A DNA stretch of 64,000 nucleotides from the NCBI RefSeq assembly GCF_042676045.1, contig NZ_JBHTJV010000026.1, forward strand, positions 186,001-250,000, given 5' to 3'. The notes under the pieces were generated by a model. That model was not told where the DNA came from, did not search any database, and saw only the letters and a list, made by a program, of their open reading frames with translations. Shown piece by piece: positions 1 to 7,286 of the stretch. Each line of letters begins with the position of its first letter. The first letter of the stretch is position 1. Source of the DNA: Pseudahrensia aquimaris (GTDB lineage Bacteria > Pseudomonadota > Alphaproteobacteria > Rhizobiales > Rhizobiaceae). Both the position numbers and the translations under genes were made by a program.

Positions 1-1
1 C

Positions 2-193
2 TATGAACACGGCTTTGCCGTCGACTGGATGCGCAAGGATCTTGCGATTTGCCTCGAAGAAGCCAATGCCCAAGGCGCAAGCCTTCCAGTCACCGCACTC
101 GTCGATCAGTTCTATGCCGATGTGCAGCGTATGGGCGGCAATAGGTGGGATACATCATCATTGTTGGCCCGACTGGAGGCGATAGGTAAATAG
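2..193 (+). CDS. C-terminal end of a 3-hydroxyisobutyrate dehydrogenase-family oxidoreductase (partial)
   Basis: The window opens inside this gene; 63 codons and the TAG stop (191-193) are visible. The residues include a W-M-R-K-D-L segment followed by an alanine-rich helix, LPVTALVDQFYADV, then a Gly-Gly and a D-x-SSLL ending. This is the pattern of the all-helical C-terminal domain of the beta-hydroxyacid dehydrogenase family (6-phosphogluconate dehydrogenase-like, NAD(P)-dependent). The Rossmann domain lies outside the window, so the substrate cannot be judged. A +1-shifted reading of the same bases from position 3 is open but has no family resemblance. Confidence 0.75.
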   Translation, partial: YEHGFAVDWMRKDLAICLEEANAQGASLPVTALVDQFYADVQRMGGNRWDTSSLLARLEAIGK

Positions 194-276
194 GCTTTTC
201 AATAATAAGCACTCATCATCACGGAACCCGGGACGGGTAAAAACGTTTTCCTTTTAGCCAAGAAAAGGAAAACGCT

Positions 277-933
277 GTGACCACTTTGATTGATAACAAT
301 ATCGTCCGTCGTTCTTCGGGCGCCGCCAATTTGGCTGTAGCTGCCCTCATCGGATTGGCCATAGCTTTCGTGCTGTCCGCTCTAGCGCCTTTGATGACAC
401 CCAATTCCAATGCAGTTGCAGATACGATCAGCGATGTTGCTGCCGGACCATTTGACTGGGTCCAAGATGCTGCATTGCACATCGAAGCACTGGCGTTGGC
501 TGCGCTTGCCATTGCAATGTTCGTTGGTGTGGGGCGTGGCTTATGCTGGAAATTGGCTTGCATGATGTTGCTCGCGATGGCCGCAGCACTAATGCTGATG
601 GCGAGCGTTGAACGCTACAGTAAGGATGCTCCACAAGGCATCGTCATCCACTCCTATCTTGTCTACACCTACGGCTTCGCCTTCATTGCACTGCTTCTAA
701 CCACACTGCCCGTCTTGCGCCGATGGAACAGCTTTTGGGTGGCGCTAAACCTGATCGGGGGTGTCGCTTGGATCGCGGTTGCGGTGTTTTATTTCAACAT
801 GGGCACGGGTTGGGATGGTCTTGTTGAACGTCTCTTAGGCACACTTCAATTCGGCTGGGTTGCGCTGTTCGCGTGGACGCTGAGACGCGAAAATATTAGG
901 ATGGCCTACGAACGGTCTTCTCCATCACGATAG
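277..933 (+). CDS. DUF998 family integral membrane protein
   Basis: A 218-residue protein with a GTG start preceded by the AAAAGGAA ribosome binding site at 263-270. Six hydrophobic segments can be traced (about residues 18-40, 65-85, 90-110, 125-145, 155-175 and 185-205). The soluble part between the first two carries a D-x-x-S-D-x-x-A-G-P-F-D-W-V-Q-D stretch, typical of DUF998 proteins. The family is widespread in bacteria and archaea and has no established function. The 3' end overlaps the convergent GNAT gene by 38 bases. Confidence 0.8.
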   Translation: MTTLIDNNIVRRSSGAANLAVAALIGLAIAFVLSALAPLMTPNSNAVADTISDVAAGPFDWVQDAALHIEALALAALAIAMFVGVGRGLCWKLACMMLLAMAAALMLMASVERYSKDAPQGIVIHSYLVYTYGFAFIALLLTTLPVLRRWNSFWVALNLIGGVAWIAVAVFYFNMGTGWDGLVERLLGTLQFGWVALFAWTLRRENIRMAYERSSPSR

Positions 934-1393
934 CGTTCACTCCCACCAAACCTTCCACTTCAGCCCCGCGCTCAAACCCAAAATTGAGATAGAAGGTCAG
1001 CGCAGCGTCGTTGCCTTTAAGCACATCCAGCCAAAACCGGCTCTTTTCCGGAAGCGTTGCCTCGCACGCGCTTAGCAGTTCACTGCCAATACCAAGCCTT
1101 TTGCAATTCGGATCGACATGCAGACGGTCCACATAGAACCCATCTTTCTCGAACCCCCAGACATGTCCGACAACCCTGTCCTTCTGCACGGCCACAAGAA
1201 ACTGATCACGCCCAATTTCAAATTGATGATGAAACTTCTCAACCGAGTGCTTGGTAGCAATCAATGCCCGCGTTTCCTCCAGCCCGATCAATGACGGATA
1301 TGTCACCAGCCATGAGCGATTTGTTACATCACGCGCCGCTTGGACTTCATCGGCGGTCGCTTGCCGAACGATAAATTGATCAGCCTCAGCCAC
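896..1393 (-). CDS. GNAT family N-acetyltransferase
   Basis: A 165-residue single-domain acetyltransferase. The acetyl-CoA binding motif A is visible as VDRLHVDPNCKRLGIGSELL (about residues 88-107, R-x-x-G-I-G in place of R-x-x-G-x-G/A). It is followed by the LDVLKGNDAALTFYLNFGFE segment usual for the GNAT C-terminal half. The start overlaps the gatB stop region by 8 bases, so the two genes are probably co-transcribed; a GNAT gene beside gatB or gatA is common in rhizobia. The acceptor substrate is unknown. Confidence 0.85.
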   Translation of the reverse strand: MAEADQFIVRQATADEVQAARDVTNRSWLVTYPSLIGLEETRALIATKHSVEKFHHQFEIGRDQFLVAVQKDRVVGHVWGFEKDGFYVDRLHVDPNCKRLGIGSELLSACEATLPEKSRFWLDVLKGNDAALTFYLNFGFERGAEVEGLVGVNAIVMEKTVRRPS

Positions 1394-2882
1394 CGATCTT
1401 CTTGCGCAGCAATTCGTTGACCGCTTGCGGGTTAGCCTTGCCGCCGGTCGCCTTCATCACCTGACCAACAAACCAGCCGATCATGTTTGGCTTTTCGCGT
1501 GCCTGCTCAACCTTGTCGGGGTTGGCAGCGATGATTTCATCAACAGCCGCCTCGATAGCCCCTGTGTCCGTCACCTGCGCCATGCCGCGCTCTTCGACGA
1601 TCTTGGCGGGGTCGCCGCCTTCGTTCCAGATGATTTCGAAGAGGTCTTTGGCGATTTTGCCAGAAATCGTTCCATCTTTGATCAGTTCAACAATCCCGCC
1701 CAACTGATCGGCACTCACCGGAGAGTCAGATAGATCAAGTCCAGCCTTGTTCAGCGCGCCGAGCAGGTCATTGATAACCCAGTTGGCAGAGACTTTCGCA
1801 TCGCGGCCATCGGCCACTTTTTCGTAAAAATCAGCAATTGCCTTGTCGGACACCAAAATCGAAGCATCGTATTCAGACAAACCCTCAGCCTGAAAACGCG
1901 CACGCTTTTCGTCCGGCAGTTCCGGCAGCGTTGCGCGGATTTCTTCGATGAATACGTCATCAAATTCCAGCGGTAACAGGTCAGGGTCGGGGAAATAGCG
2001 ATAGTCATGCGCTTCTTCCTTCGAGCGCATGGACCGCGTTTCGCCCTTCACAGGGTCAAACAGCCGCGTTTCCTGATCGATTTGGCCGCCATCTTCCAGA
2101 ATGTCGATCTGGCGCTTGGCCTCGTACTCAATCGCCTGCCCCATAAAGCGGATCGAGTTGACGTTCTTGATCTCGCAGCGCGTGCCAAACTCTCCGCCCG
2201 GCTTGCGCACCGACACGTTCACATCGGCTCGCATGGAACCCTGCTCCATGTTGCCGTCGCACGTGCCGAGATACCGCACGATGGAGCGCAGCTTGGTGAC
2301 GTAAGCCTTGGCTTCGTCGATGGAGCGAATGTCGGGTTTGGACACGATTTCCATCAGCGCGACGCCTGAACGGTTCAAATCCACATAGCTCATCGTCGGG
2401 TGCTGGTCGTGCATCGACTTGCCCGCATCTTGTTCCAAATGCAGCCGCTCAACGCCGATATCGACGCTTTCAAAATTGCCTTCTTTGTCCGGGCCCACTT
2501 GAATAGTGATCGTGCCCTCGCCCACGATTGGGTGATACAACTGGCTGATCTGATAGCCCTGCGGGAGATCAGGATAAAAATAGTTCTTGCGGTCAAAGAC
2601 AGAACGCTTGTTGATCTTTGCATTCATGCCAAGCCCGGTACGCACCGCTTGGCGAACGCACTCTTCGTTGACGACAGGCAACATGCCGGGCATCGCCGCG
2701 TCTACAAGACTCACATTTGCATTTTGCTCATTGCCAAACTGCGTCGAGGCCCCGGAAAACAGCTTGGCTTCCGATGTCACCTGAGCATGGACTTCGAGTC
2801 CGATCACCAATTCCCAGTCGTGGTCTTCACCAGGAAAAAAATGCTTCGGGTTCGGCGTTCGAACGTCAATCAATTCGGTCAT
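1386..2882 (-). CDS. gatB: Aspartyl/glutamyl-tRNA amidotransferase subunit B
   Basis: GatB recognises mischarged Glu-tRNA(Gln) or Asp-tRNA(Asn), phosphorylates the acyl group with ATP and receives ammonia from GatA. The 498 residues cover the whole family length: the GatB/E catalytic core (ELVIGLEVHAQV near residue 24, NRSGVALMEIVSKPD near 170, YRYFPDPDLLPL near 293) and the C-terminal YqeY-like helical domain with the NPDKVEQAR and GWFVGQVMKATGGKANP motifs. It is on the same strand as gatA and gatC but 4.4 kb away, with other genes between, which is an unusual spacing for this complex. Confidence 0.97.
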   Translation of the reverse strand: MTELIDVRTPNPKHFFPGEDHDWELVIGLEVHAQVTSEAKLFSGASTQFGNEQNANVSLVDAAMPGMLPVVNEECVRQAVRTGLGMNAKINKRSVFDRKNYFYPDLPQGYQISQLYHPIVGEGTITIQVGPDKEGNFESVDIGVERLHLEQDAGKSMHDQHPTMSYVDLNRSGVALMEIVSKPDIRSIDEAKAYVTKLRSIVRYLGTCDGNMEQGSMRADVNVSVRKPGGEFGTRCEIKNVNSIRFMGQAIEYEAKRQIDILEDGGQIDQETRLFDPVKGETRSMRSKEEAHDYRYFPDPDLLPLEFDDVFIEEIRATLPELPDEKRARFQAEGLSEYDASILVSDKAIADFYEKVADGRDAKVSANWVINDLLGALNKAGLDLSDSPVSADQLGGIVELIKDGTISGKIAKDLFEIIWNEGGDPAKIVEERGMAQVTDTGAIEAAVDEIIAANPDKVEQAREKPNMIGWFVGQVMKATGGKANPQAVNELLRKKIGG

Positions 2883-2935
2883 ATCGTTGGTCCTGAGCGC
2901 GGCGCTGTAACCGCCATCAAATTCTTACCCCGTAT

Positions 2936-3529
2936 CTAGTCAGAACCATGCTGTTTGAAAACCGATGGCATATGTTTTTTCAAAATTTCGATGATTTCAT
3001 AAGCTTCGGCGCTGTCCGCCCCATAGCCGAACGCACGGCTCTTGCTGCCATAGTCAAACGAAAGACCGGGACTTCCCATCGGATTTCTTCGGTTTCTGGT
3101 CAGCGACGCAAAACCGCTCGACGGTTCGCCTATATTGCGCACACGTTTAATGTGGGCAACTTCGTATCGCTTGGTACGCCAAGGAAAAAAGAGATGGAAC
3201 TGGTGAGTCAAAACGCCAGAGGTTAAGAAAATCCGCTCCCGTCCAAAAAGCATCCAAAATATGCTGAAGGCAACATAGCACCAGCCAATCGCCCACCCGC
3301 ACAACCAAAAAGCAAGAAACAAATTGATACTGTTCCCAAAAGAACCGAATAATCCTCCCATGACCATAATGCCGCCCACAGTCCATGCAGCCAGCCAGAT
3401 AGCCAAAAATGGCAATTGAATAACCCGTTTTCGAGCGGGAATCTCGATGCCTAGTGCACTGCCTTTGAAACTGCGTTTAATGCGGCTTACGCCTAATGGT
3501 TCAACGGACACTTTAGTTTCCTCACTCAA
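2936..3529 (-). CDS. Two-span membrane protein with a PH-like cytoplasmic domain
   Basis: A 197-residue protein with a TTG start that overlaps the stop of the oxygenase gene upstream (TTGA), implying translational coupling. After a charged 35-residue N-terminus come two hydrophobic hairpin segments (about residues 38-60 and 68-92, the second with FWLCGWAIG). Then follows a beta-rich stretch (RERIFLTSGVLTHQFHLFFP, YEVAHIKRVRNI, SFDYGSKSRAFGYG) and a final helix. This layout resembles bacterial PH-domain membrane proteins. I cannot name a function. It lies just upstream of gatB and just downstream of the 2OG oxygenase. Confidence 0.65.
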   Translation of the reverse strand: MSEETKVSVEPLGVSRIKRSFKGSALGIEIPARKRVIQLPFLAIWLAAWTVGGIMVMGGLFGSFGNSINLFLAFWLCGWAIGWCYVAFSIFWMLFGRERIFLTSGVLTHQFHLFFPWRTKRYEVAHIKRVRNIGEPSSGFASLTRNRRNPMGSPGLSFDYGSKSRAFGYGADSAEAYEIIEILKKHMPSVFKQHGSD

Positions 3530-4317
3530 CTTAACCGCCCATAGAACGTCATCCGCGCGTTTTCGGACAATTCCACTCCCGGCGCATTGTTGTAGGCCAG
3601 CACGGCCAGCATCCGAGTTTTGTCGCTTTGGTTGGGCGATACGCGGTGAATAGAATTGCGACCGCGGAACAGAACCAGCGTTCCCGGTTCCATCATCAAA
3701 ACATCTGGCTCCAAAGCGCCATCAAGAAGCGCGCCGACGCCATCGTAGTTCATCTCGCCAGCATCAGCGTCACGCAGGTCCTTGATATATTCAAAACGGC
3801 TTCCCGCTTCTGGCTTTTGTATCAATAAGGTGATGGCGAAGGACGAGTTGTCGAAATGCCAGCCAAGTTCTTGACCGCGATTGGCGTAGTGAATGTTGAT
3901 TGACGACAGCGGGTCCGCATAGGGGTGCAACTCGCGCTCACCCGTGACCGCTTTCACGAAAGCGCGGAAGCCATCGGCATCGTATAGCGCACGAAGGGGC
4001 GAGGCTTGCGGCACATCATCATCGCAAATACAGCCCTTGGACGATTCAACCATACGGTTTCTGGGATGATCGGTTGGCAGAGTTTCATCAACCGGCCCCA
4101 GATAGACAGTATGGTTTTGGGCGCAGAAGTAAGCCTTACTCTCATTTTCCTCCGCTTCTGCCTGCATGGCGCTGAGGGCTTTGGGCAAAATGAAACCAGG
4201 CAACACCAATGCGCCGCTCGAATCGAGCGTGCCTGCTGACTTTTCGCAAAATGTCTCATCAAAAATCGGATAGGTTTCGAGGTCTATGATGTCGTTCAGA
4301 TCCATTCCAGTCCCCAT
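3526..4317 (-). CDS. 2OG-Fe(II) oxygenase family protein
   Basis: A 263-residue predicted non-heme iron, 2-oxoglutarate-dependent dioxygenase. The facial triad is visible: H-x-D in GWHFDNSSFAITLL (about residues 156-169) and the distal His in FRGRNSIHRVSP. These are followed by the 2OG-binding Arg in KTRMLAVLAYN. The protein ends in M-T-F-Y-G-R, as many members of this family do. I place the start at the ATG at 4317; another ATG at 4305 is equally possible, and the frame stays open upstream to 4497 without looking coding. The substrate is unknown. Divergent from the bufferin operon and coupled to the following membrane-protein gene. Confidence 0.8.
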   Translation of the reverse strand: MGTGMDLNDIIDLETYPIFDETFCEKSAGTLDSSGALVLPGFILPKALSAMQAEAEENESKAYFCAQNHTVYLGPVDETLPTDHPRNRMVESSKGCICDDDVPQASPLRALYDADGFRAFVKAVTGERELHPYADPLSSINIHYANRGQELGWHFDNSSFAITLLIQKPEAGSRFEYIKDLRDADAGEMNYDGVGALLDGALEPDVLMMEPGTLVLFRGRNSIHRVSPNQSDKTRMLAVLAYNNAPGVELSENARMTFYGRLS

Positions 4318-4631
4318 TTGGTTCTGCTTAAATTTATTTTCGTCACTCGATTTGGCGAATTTCAAGAACCCGTGAACAAATGTACTCCACGGCCCTACCG
4401 CGAGTCTCGCCGAAAAGCCCACAAAATCAAGCAGCATGCCCGTCAAAATCACGACATTGACGGACAAGAATTCGGAACCACACGGTTCCTCATTCACCCT
4501 CGTCTAACATTTAGTTGATTTCCCATTGATCGGCGAGCCTGTCCAACTTGTCGCAGCACCACAGCCGAGGCACACTGCTTCACCCACAACTGGCGCTAAC
4601 CGAAACGAACCAACTTTTGAGGAATGACCCC
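4318..4631. promoter_or_regulatory. Divergent intergenic region between the oxygenase gene and bufA
   Basis: This 314-base stretch should hold the promoters of both the minus-strand oxygenase gene and the plus-strand bufferin operon. I see a perfect inverted repeat at 4474-4489 (listed separately) and a GAGGAA ribosome binding site at 4618-4623, nine bases before the bufA ATG. I could not recognise a convincing -35/-10 pair. The minus-strand frame open to 4497 shows no family resemblance and is probably untranslated leader. Confidence 0.5.
4474..4489. promoter_or_regulatory. Perfect palindrome GGAACC-ACAC-GGTTCC, candidate operator
   Basis: Six-base arms separated by four bases, located 143 bases upstream of the bufA start and in the divergent promoter region. 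There is no T-tract on either side, so it does not look like a terminator. A dimeric regulator site is a reasonable guess, but no regulator gene is nearby. Confidence 0.35.
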
Positions 4632-4922
4632 ATGTCCAAAACATCTATCGCATCCGCAGCCATCGTCGCAGGCGCACTCGCAGCTGGCCTTTCCATGGCA
4701 ACCACAACAACTGCCGAAGCCGCCAAACTGAAATGCTACGGCGTCTCCAAAGCAGGCCAGAACGATTGTGCAGCTGGCCCCGGCACCACATGCGCCGGCA
4801 CGTCGAAAGTGGATTATCAAGGTAATGCATGGAAATACGTGCAAGCCGAATCATGCGACAAGATCGCTCTGCCAGGTGGCCGCAAAGGCTCAGACAAGCC
4901 ACTGAAGCGCGACCTCAGCTAA
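4632..4922 (+). CDS. bufA: BufA1-family bufferin precursor (DUF2282), predicted periplasmic copper-binding peptide
   Basis: A 96-residue precursor. Residues 1-30 form a Sec signal peptide (hydrophobic stretch 8-22, Ala-Glu-Ala cleavage site), followed by a short mature peptide with four Cys at 35, 46, 54 and 75. The pattern KCYGVSKAGQNDCAAG...TTCAGTSKVD...W.YV..ESCDKI matches the DUF2282/BufA1 family almost column by column. Members of this family are modified by an MNIO enzyme (Cys-derived thiooxazole groups reported) and are thought to bind copper in the periplasm. The start was chosen at 4632 for its GAGGAA site and clean signal peptide; an in-frame upstream start at 4548 would add 28 residues and spoil it. 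First gene of a four-gene operon. Confidence 0.92.
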   Translation: MSKTSIASAAIVAGALAAGLSMATTTTAEAAKLKCYGVSKAGQNDCAAGPGTTCAGTSKVDYQGNAWKYVQAESCDKIALPGGRKGSDKPLKRDLS

Positions 4923-4967
4923 TCGCTGACCGATCCTAACAATACGCATAGCGGGAGGTAGAAAACG

Positions 4968-5870
4968 ATGGTCGACACAATTCTTGACGCCCCGTTGCAC
5001 TCCCCCCGCTATGCACCCCGCGCCCTGCCCGACAAAGCAGGCGCCGGCCTGAAGGCCGAACACGTCGCAGAAATTCTCGAAGCCAAAGCCGATGTTGGCT
5101 TCTTTGAGGTTCATGCGGAGAATTATATGGGCGGCGGCGGCCTGCCCCACGCACAACTTCGAGCCATCCGCGAAAACTATCCAATTTCACTCCACGGTGT
5201 CGGCATGTCGATTGGCGGACCCAGCGATTTAAACGCAGACCACTTGGCCCGATTCAAACGCCTTGTGGAGATTTACGAGCCGGGCATGGTCTCCGAACAT
5301 CTGGCTTGGTCGACCCACACCGATGTTTTCTACAACGACCTTCTGCCAGTGCCTTATACGGATGAAACGCTGGCAAACATCGTCGATCACATCGATCACA
5401 TGCAGACTGCGCTTGGACGCAAGGTACTGATTGAAAACCCCTCTACTTATGTGGCGTTTGAAGAATCCACTTGGGCAGAAGTCGATTTTATGGCTGCAGT
5501 GGCCAAGCGCTCCGGCTGCGGCCTGCTATTCGACGTCAATAACGTCTACATCTCCGCCAAGAACCACAGTCTCTCCGCAGAGGCCTATATCGACGCTTAC
5601 CCGCTGCACTTGGTCGAGGAAATTCATCTGGCAGGCCATGCGGAAGATGTGGACGACGATGGCAACCCGTTGCTGATCGACACCCATGACCGTGAAGTCG
5701 CCACCGATGTGTGGACACTCTACGAGCGGACACTCGGCCATACTGGCAAAATCCCAAGCCTCGTAGAATGGGACAACGAAGTGCCTAAATGGTCGGTATT
5801 GGCCGAAGAGATCACACGCACTCAAAGCCATCTTGACCGCGCATCCGCCCGCGACCGTCACGCTGCGTAG
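4968..5870 (+). CDS. bufB: MNIO (DUF692) peptide-modifying enzyme, BufB-type
   Basis: A 300-residue TIM-barrel protein of the multinuclear non-heme iron-dependent oxidative enzyme family, predicted to oxidise cysteines of the BufA precursor in the cytoplasm. Candidate metal ligands sit at the usual places: H49 in EVHAEN, H76 in SLHGVGMSIG, E110-H111 in SEHLAW, E156-N157 in IENPSTY, D189 and N192 in FDVNNVYIS, H220 and H224 in EIHLAGHAE, D238-H240 in IDTHD, and E268 in EWD. It starts 45 bases after bufA with a GGGAGG site. Family membership is certain; the exact product chemistry is inferred from the precursor next door. Confidence 0.93.
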   Translation: MVDTILDAPLHSPRYAPRALPDKAGAGLKAEHVAEILEAKADVGFFEVHAENYMGGGGLPHAQLRAIRENYPISLHGVGMSIGGPSDLNADHLARFKRLVEIYEPGMVSEHLAWSTHTDVFYNDLLPVPYTDETLANIVDHIDHMQTALGRKVLIENPSTYVAFEESTWAEVDFMAAVAKRSGCGLLFDVNNVYISAKNHSLSAEAYIDAYPLHLVEEIHLAGHAEDVDDDGNPLLIDTHDREVATDVWTLYERTLGHTGKIPSLVEWDNEVPKWSVLAEEITRTQSHLDRASARDRHAA

Positions 5871-5879
5871 ACCAATCCA

Positions 5880-6674
5880 ATGAGTGCACAATCCCCACAT
5901 TGGCCCTCCCGCAGCGGTGCTTTTGCTGGCGCATTGCTGGATCCTGATACGCTCGTCCCCGATGGCGTAGGAAAAGACGCCGAGGCCGCGCCAAAGCGCT
6001 TTTCCGTCTATCGCAACAATGTTGTTGTCAGCCTGATGGAAGCGTTGGCCGCCGCCTACCCCTCCACAAAGTCACTTTTGGGCGACGAGAACTTCGACCG
6101 CATCGCCCGCGCTTTCGTGGCACTGCATCCACCGCAATCGCCAATGATGCAGAACTATGGTGCAGAATTCCCCCAATTCACTGCAGAACTAGCCGCTCTG
6201 AGCGAACTGCCTTTCGTCGCCGACCTCACAGGCGTCGAATGGGCGTGGAACAAGGCATACCACGCGCTCGATCAAGAGCCTTTGACAGCAGACGAGTTGG
6301 CGGGGCTGACGCCGGAGCAATCAACACAGCTGACTCTTTTGCCCTCCAATGCCACGCACCTAATCCGCTCACAGTGGTGCGTATTTGACCTTTTCCAATG
6401 CCGCTTTGAGCCTCTAGCACAAGACGTTGACTTCAACACGCCACAAAATGTGCTGATAACCCGCAGCGATTTTTCAGTGCAGGTCATCCCACTTTCTCAT
6501 TCCGATTCTGCCTGTCTGGCGTCCCTGCTTGACGGGGAGCCGCTGGGAAAGGCTGTTGCGAACGCGATGGAAATCGATGCCGCATACAACCCTGCCGAGC
6601 TCATATCCTTGAGCCTTCAATTTTCACTATTTCAAACACTTAGAGACACTTCTTCAAAATCCAAATCATCCTAG
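5880..6674 (+). CDS. bufC: DUF2063 family MNIO partner protein, BufC-type
   Basis: A 264-residue protein starting nine bases after bufB. The N-terminal DUF2063 domain (about residues 10-110) shows the family marks FSVYRNNVVVSLMEALAAAYP and FVALHPPQSPMMQNYGAEFP. The remaining half resembles the C-terminal domain of BufC/HvfC partners (WAWNKAYHAL, LPSNATHLIRSQW). Such proteins are thought to bind the precursor and present it to the DUF692 enzyme. No membrane segment or signal peptide, so probably cytoplasmic. Confidence 0.88.
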   Translation: MSAQSPHWPSRSGAFAGALLDPDTLVPDGVGKDAEAAPKRFSVYRNNVVVSLMEALAAAYPSTKSLLGDENFDRIARAFVALHPPQSPMMQNYGAEFPQFTAELAALSELPFVADLTGVEWAWNKAYHALDQEPLTADELAGLTPEQSTQLTLLPSNATHLIRSQWCVFDLFQCRFEPLAQDVDFNTPQNVLITRSDFSVQVIPLSHSDSACLASLLDGEPLGKAVANAMEIDAAYNPAELISLSLQFSLFQTLRDTSSKSKSS

Positions 6675-6691
6675 ATGCGAGATTGCGCACC

Positions 6692-7246
6692 ATGTCATTT
6701 CTTCAAAATATTCATCATTCCATCTTTTCAGCTATAGAACGCATCGCAGGAGACTGGTTCCTGCCAACGCTTGCCCGCTTCGCGTTCGCCACCGTTTTGG
6801 CAGGCTATTTCTGGCAATCAGCTATCACTAAACTAGGCGAAGGCTTTTTTGGGTTTCTCAACCCCAGTACCGGCGCTTATATTTCCATTCTCGGCGAAGA
6901 AACACTGGTTGCATACGACTTCGACACCGCCAACGTGCCGTTCTTCTACGATCTCATTGTATATGCTGGCACATGGGCAGAATTCATCCTGCCTGCGCTG
7001 ATTATCGTTGGCCTGTTCACCCGGATCGCCGCACTGGGAATGGTTGGCTTCGTCGCAGTGCAGACCTTCGTAGACCTGACGGTTCATAAGGTCGGAGCAG
7101 AAACAATCGGCGCATGGTTTGACCGCGACTCAGCATCCGCCATCATGGATCAGCGCACTCTTTGGTTCGTGTTGCTCTCTATTCTCATCGTCAAAGGAGC
7201 GGGCGCACTGTCCCTGGATCGGTTGCTGGCGGGTAAACCCTCGTAG
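6692..7246 (+). CDS. DoxX family membrane protein of the bufferin operon
   Basis: A 184-residue protein with four hydrophobic segments (about residues 26-45, 82-103, 108-128 and 152-175), as expected for DoxX-type proteins. Segments such as FILPALIIVGLFTRIAALGMVGFVAVQTFVDL are typical. DoxX genes are regular last members of bufferin operons; their biochemical role there is not settled (membrane redox or export support have been suggested). I chose the ATG at 6692; a TTG three codons upstream is less likely. It converges with gatA, leaving only 40 bases between them and no obvious terminator. Confidence 0.85.
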   Translation: MSFLQNIHHSIFSAIERIAGDWFLPTLARFAFATVLAGYFWQSAITKLGEGFFGFLNPSTGAYISILGEETLVAYDFDTANVPFFYDLIVYAGTWAEFILPALIIVGLFTRIAALGMVGFVAVQTFVDLTVHKVGAETIGAWFDRDSASAIMDQRTLWFVLLSILIVKGAGALSLDRLLAGKPS

Positions 7247-7286
7247 GCAGTCATCTAAAAGCTTGACGACCGCCCGCAGCTAAGCG

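Noticed and set aside
3..185. Open frame starting at position 3 on the plus strand
   Set aside because: The frame starting at position 2 gives a recognisable dehydrogenase C-terminus; this one is its shifted shadow.
4318..4497. N-terminal extension of the 2OG oxygenase
   Set aside because: No similarity to the family and it lies in the divergent promoter region.
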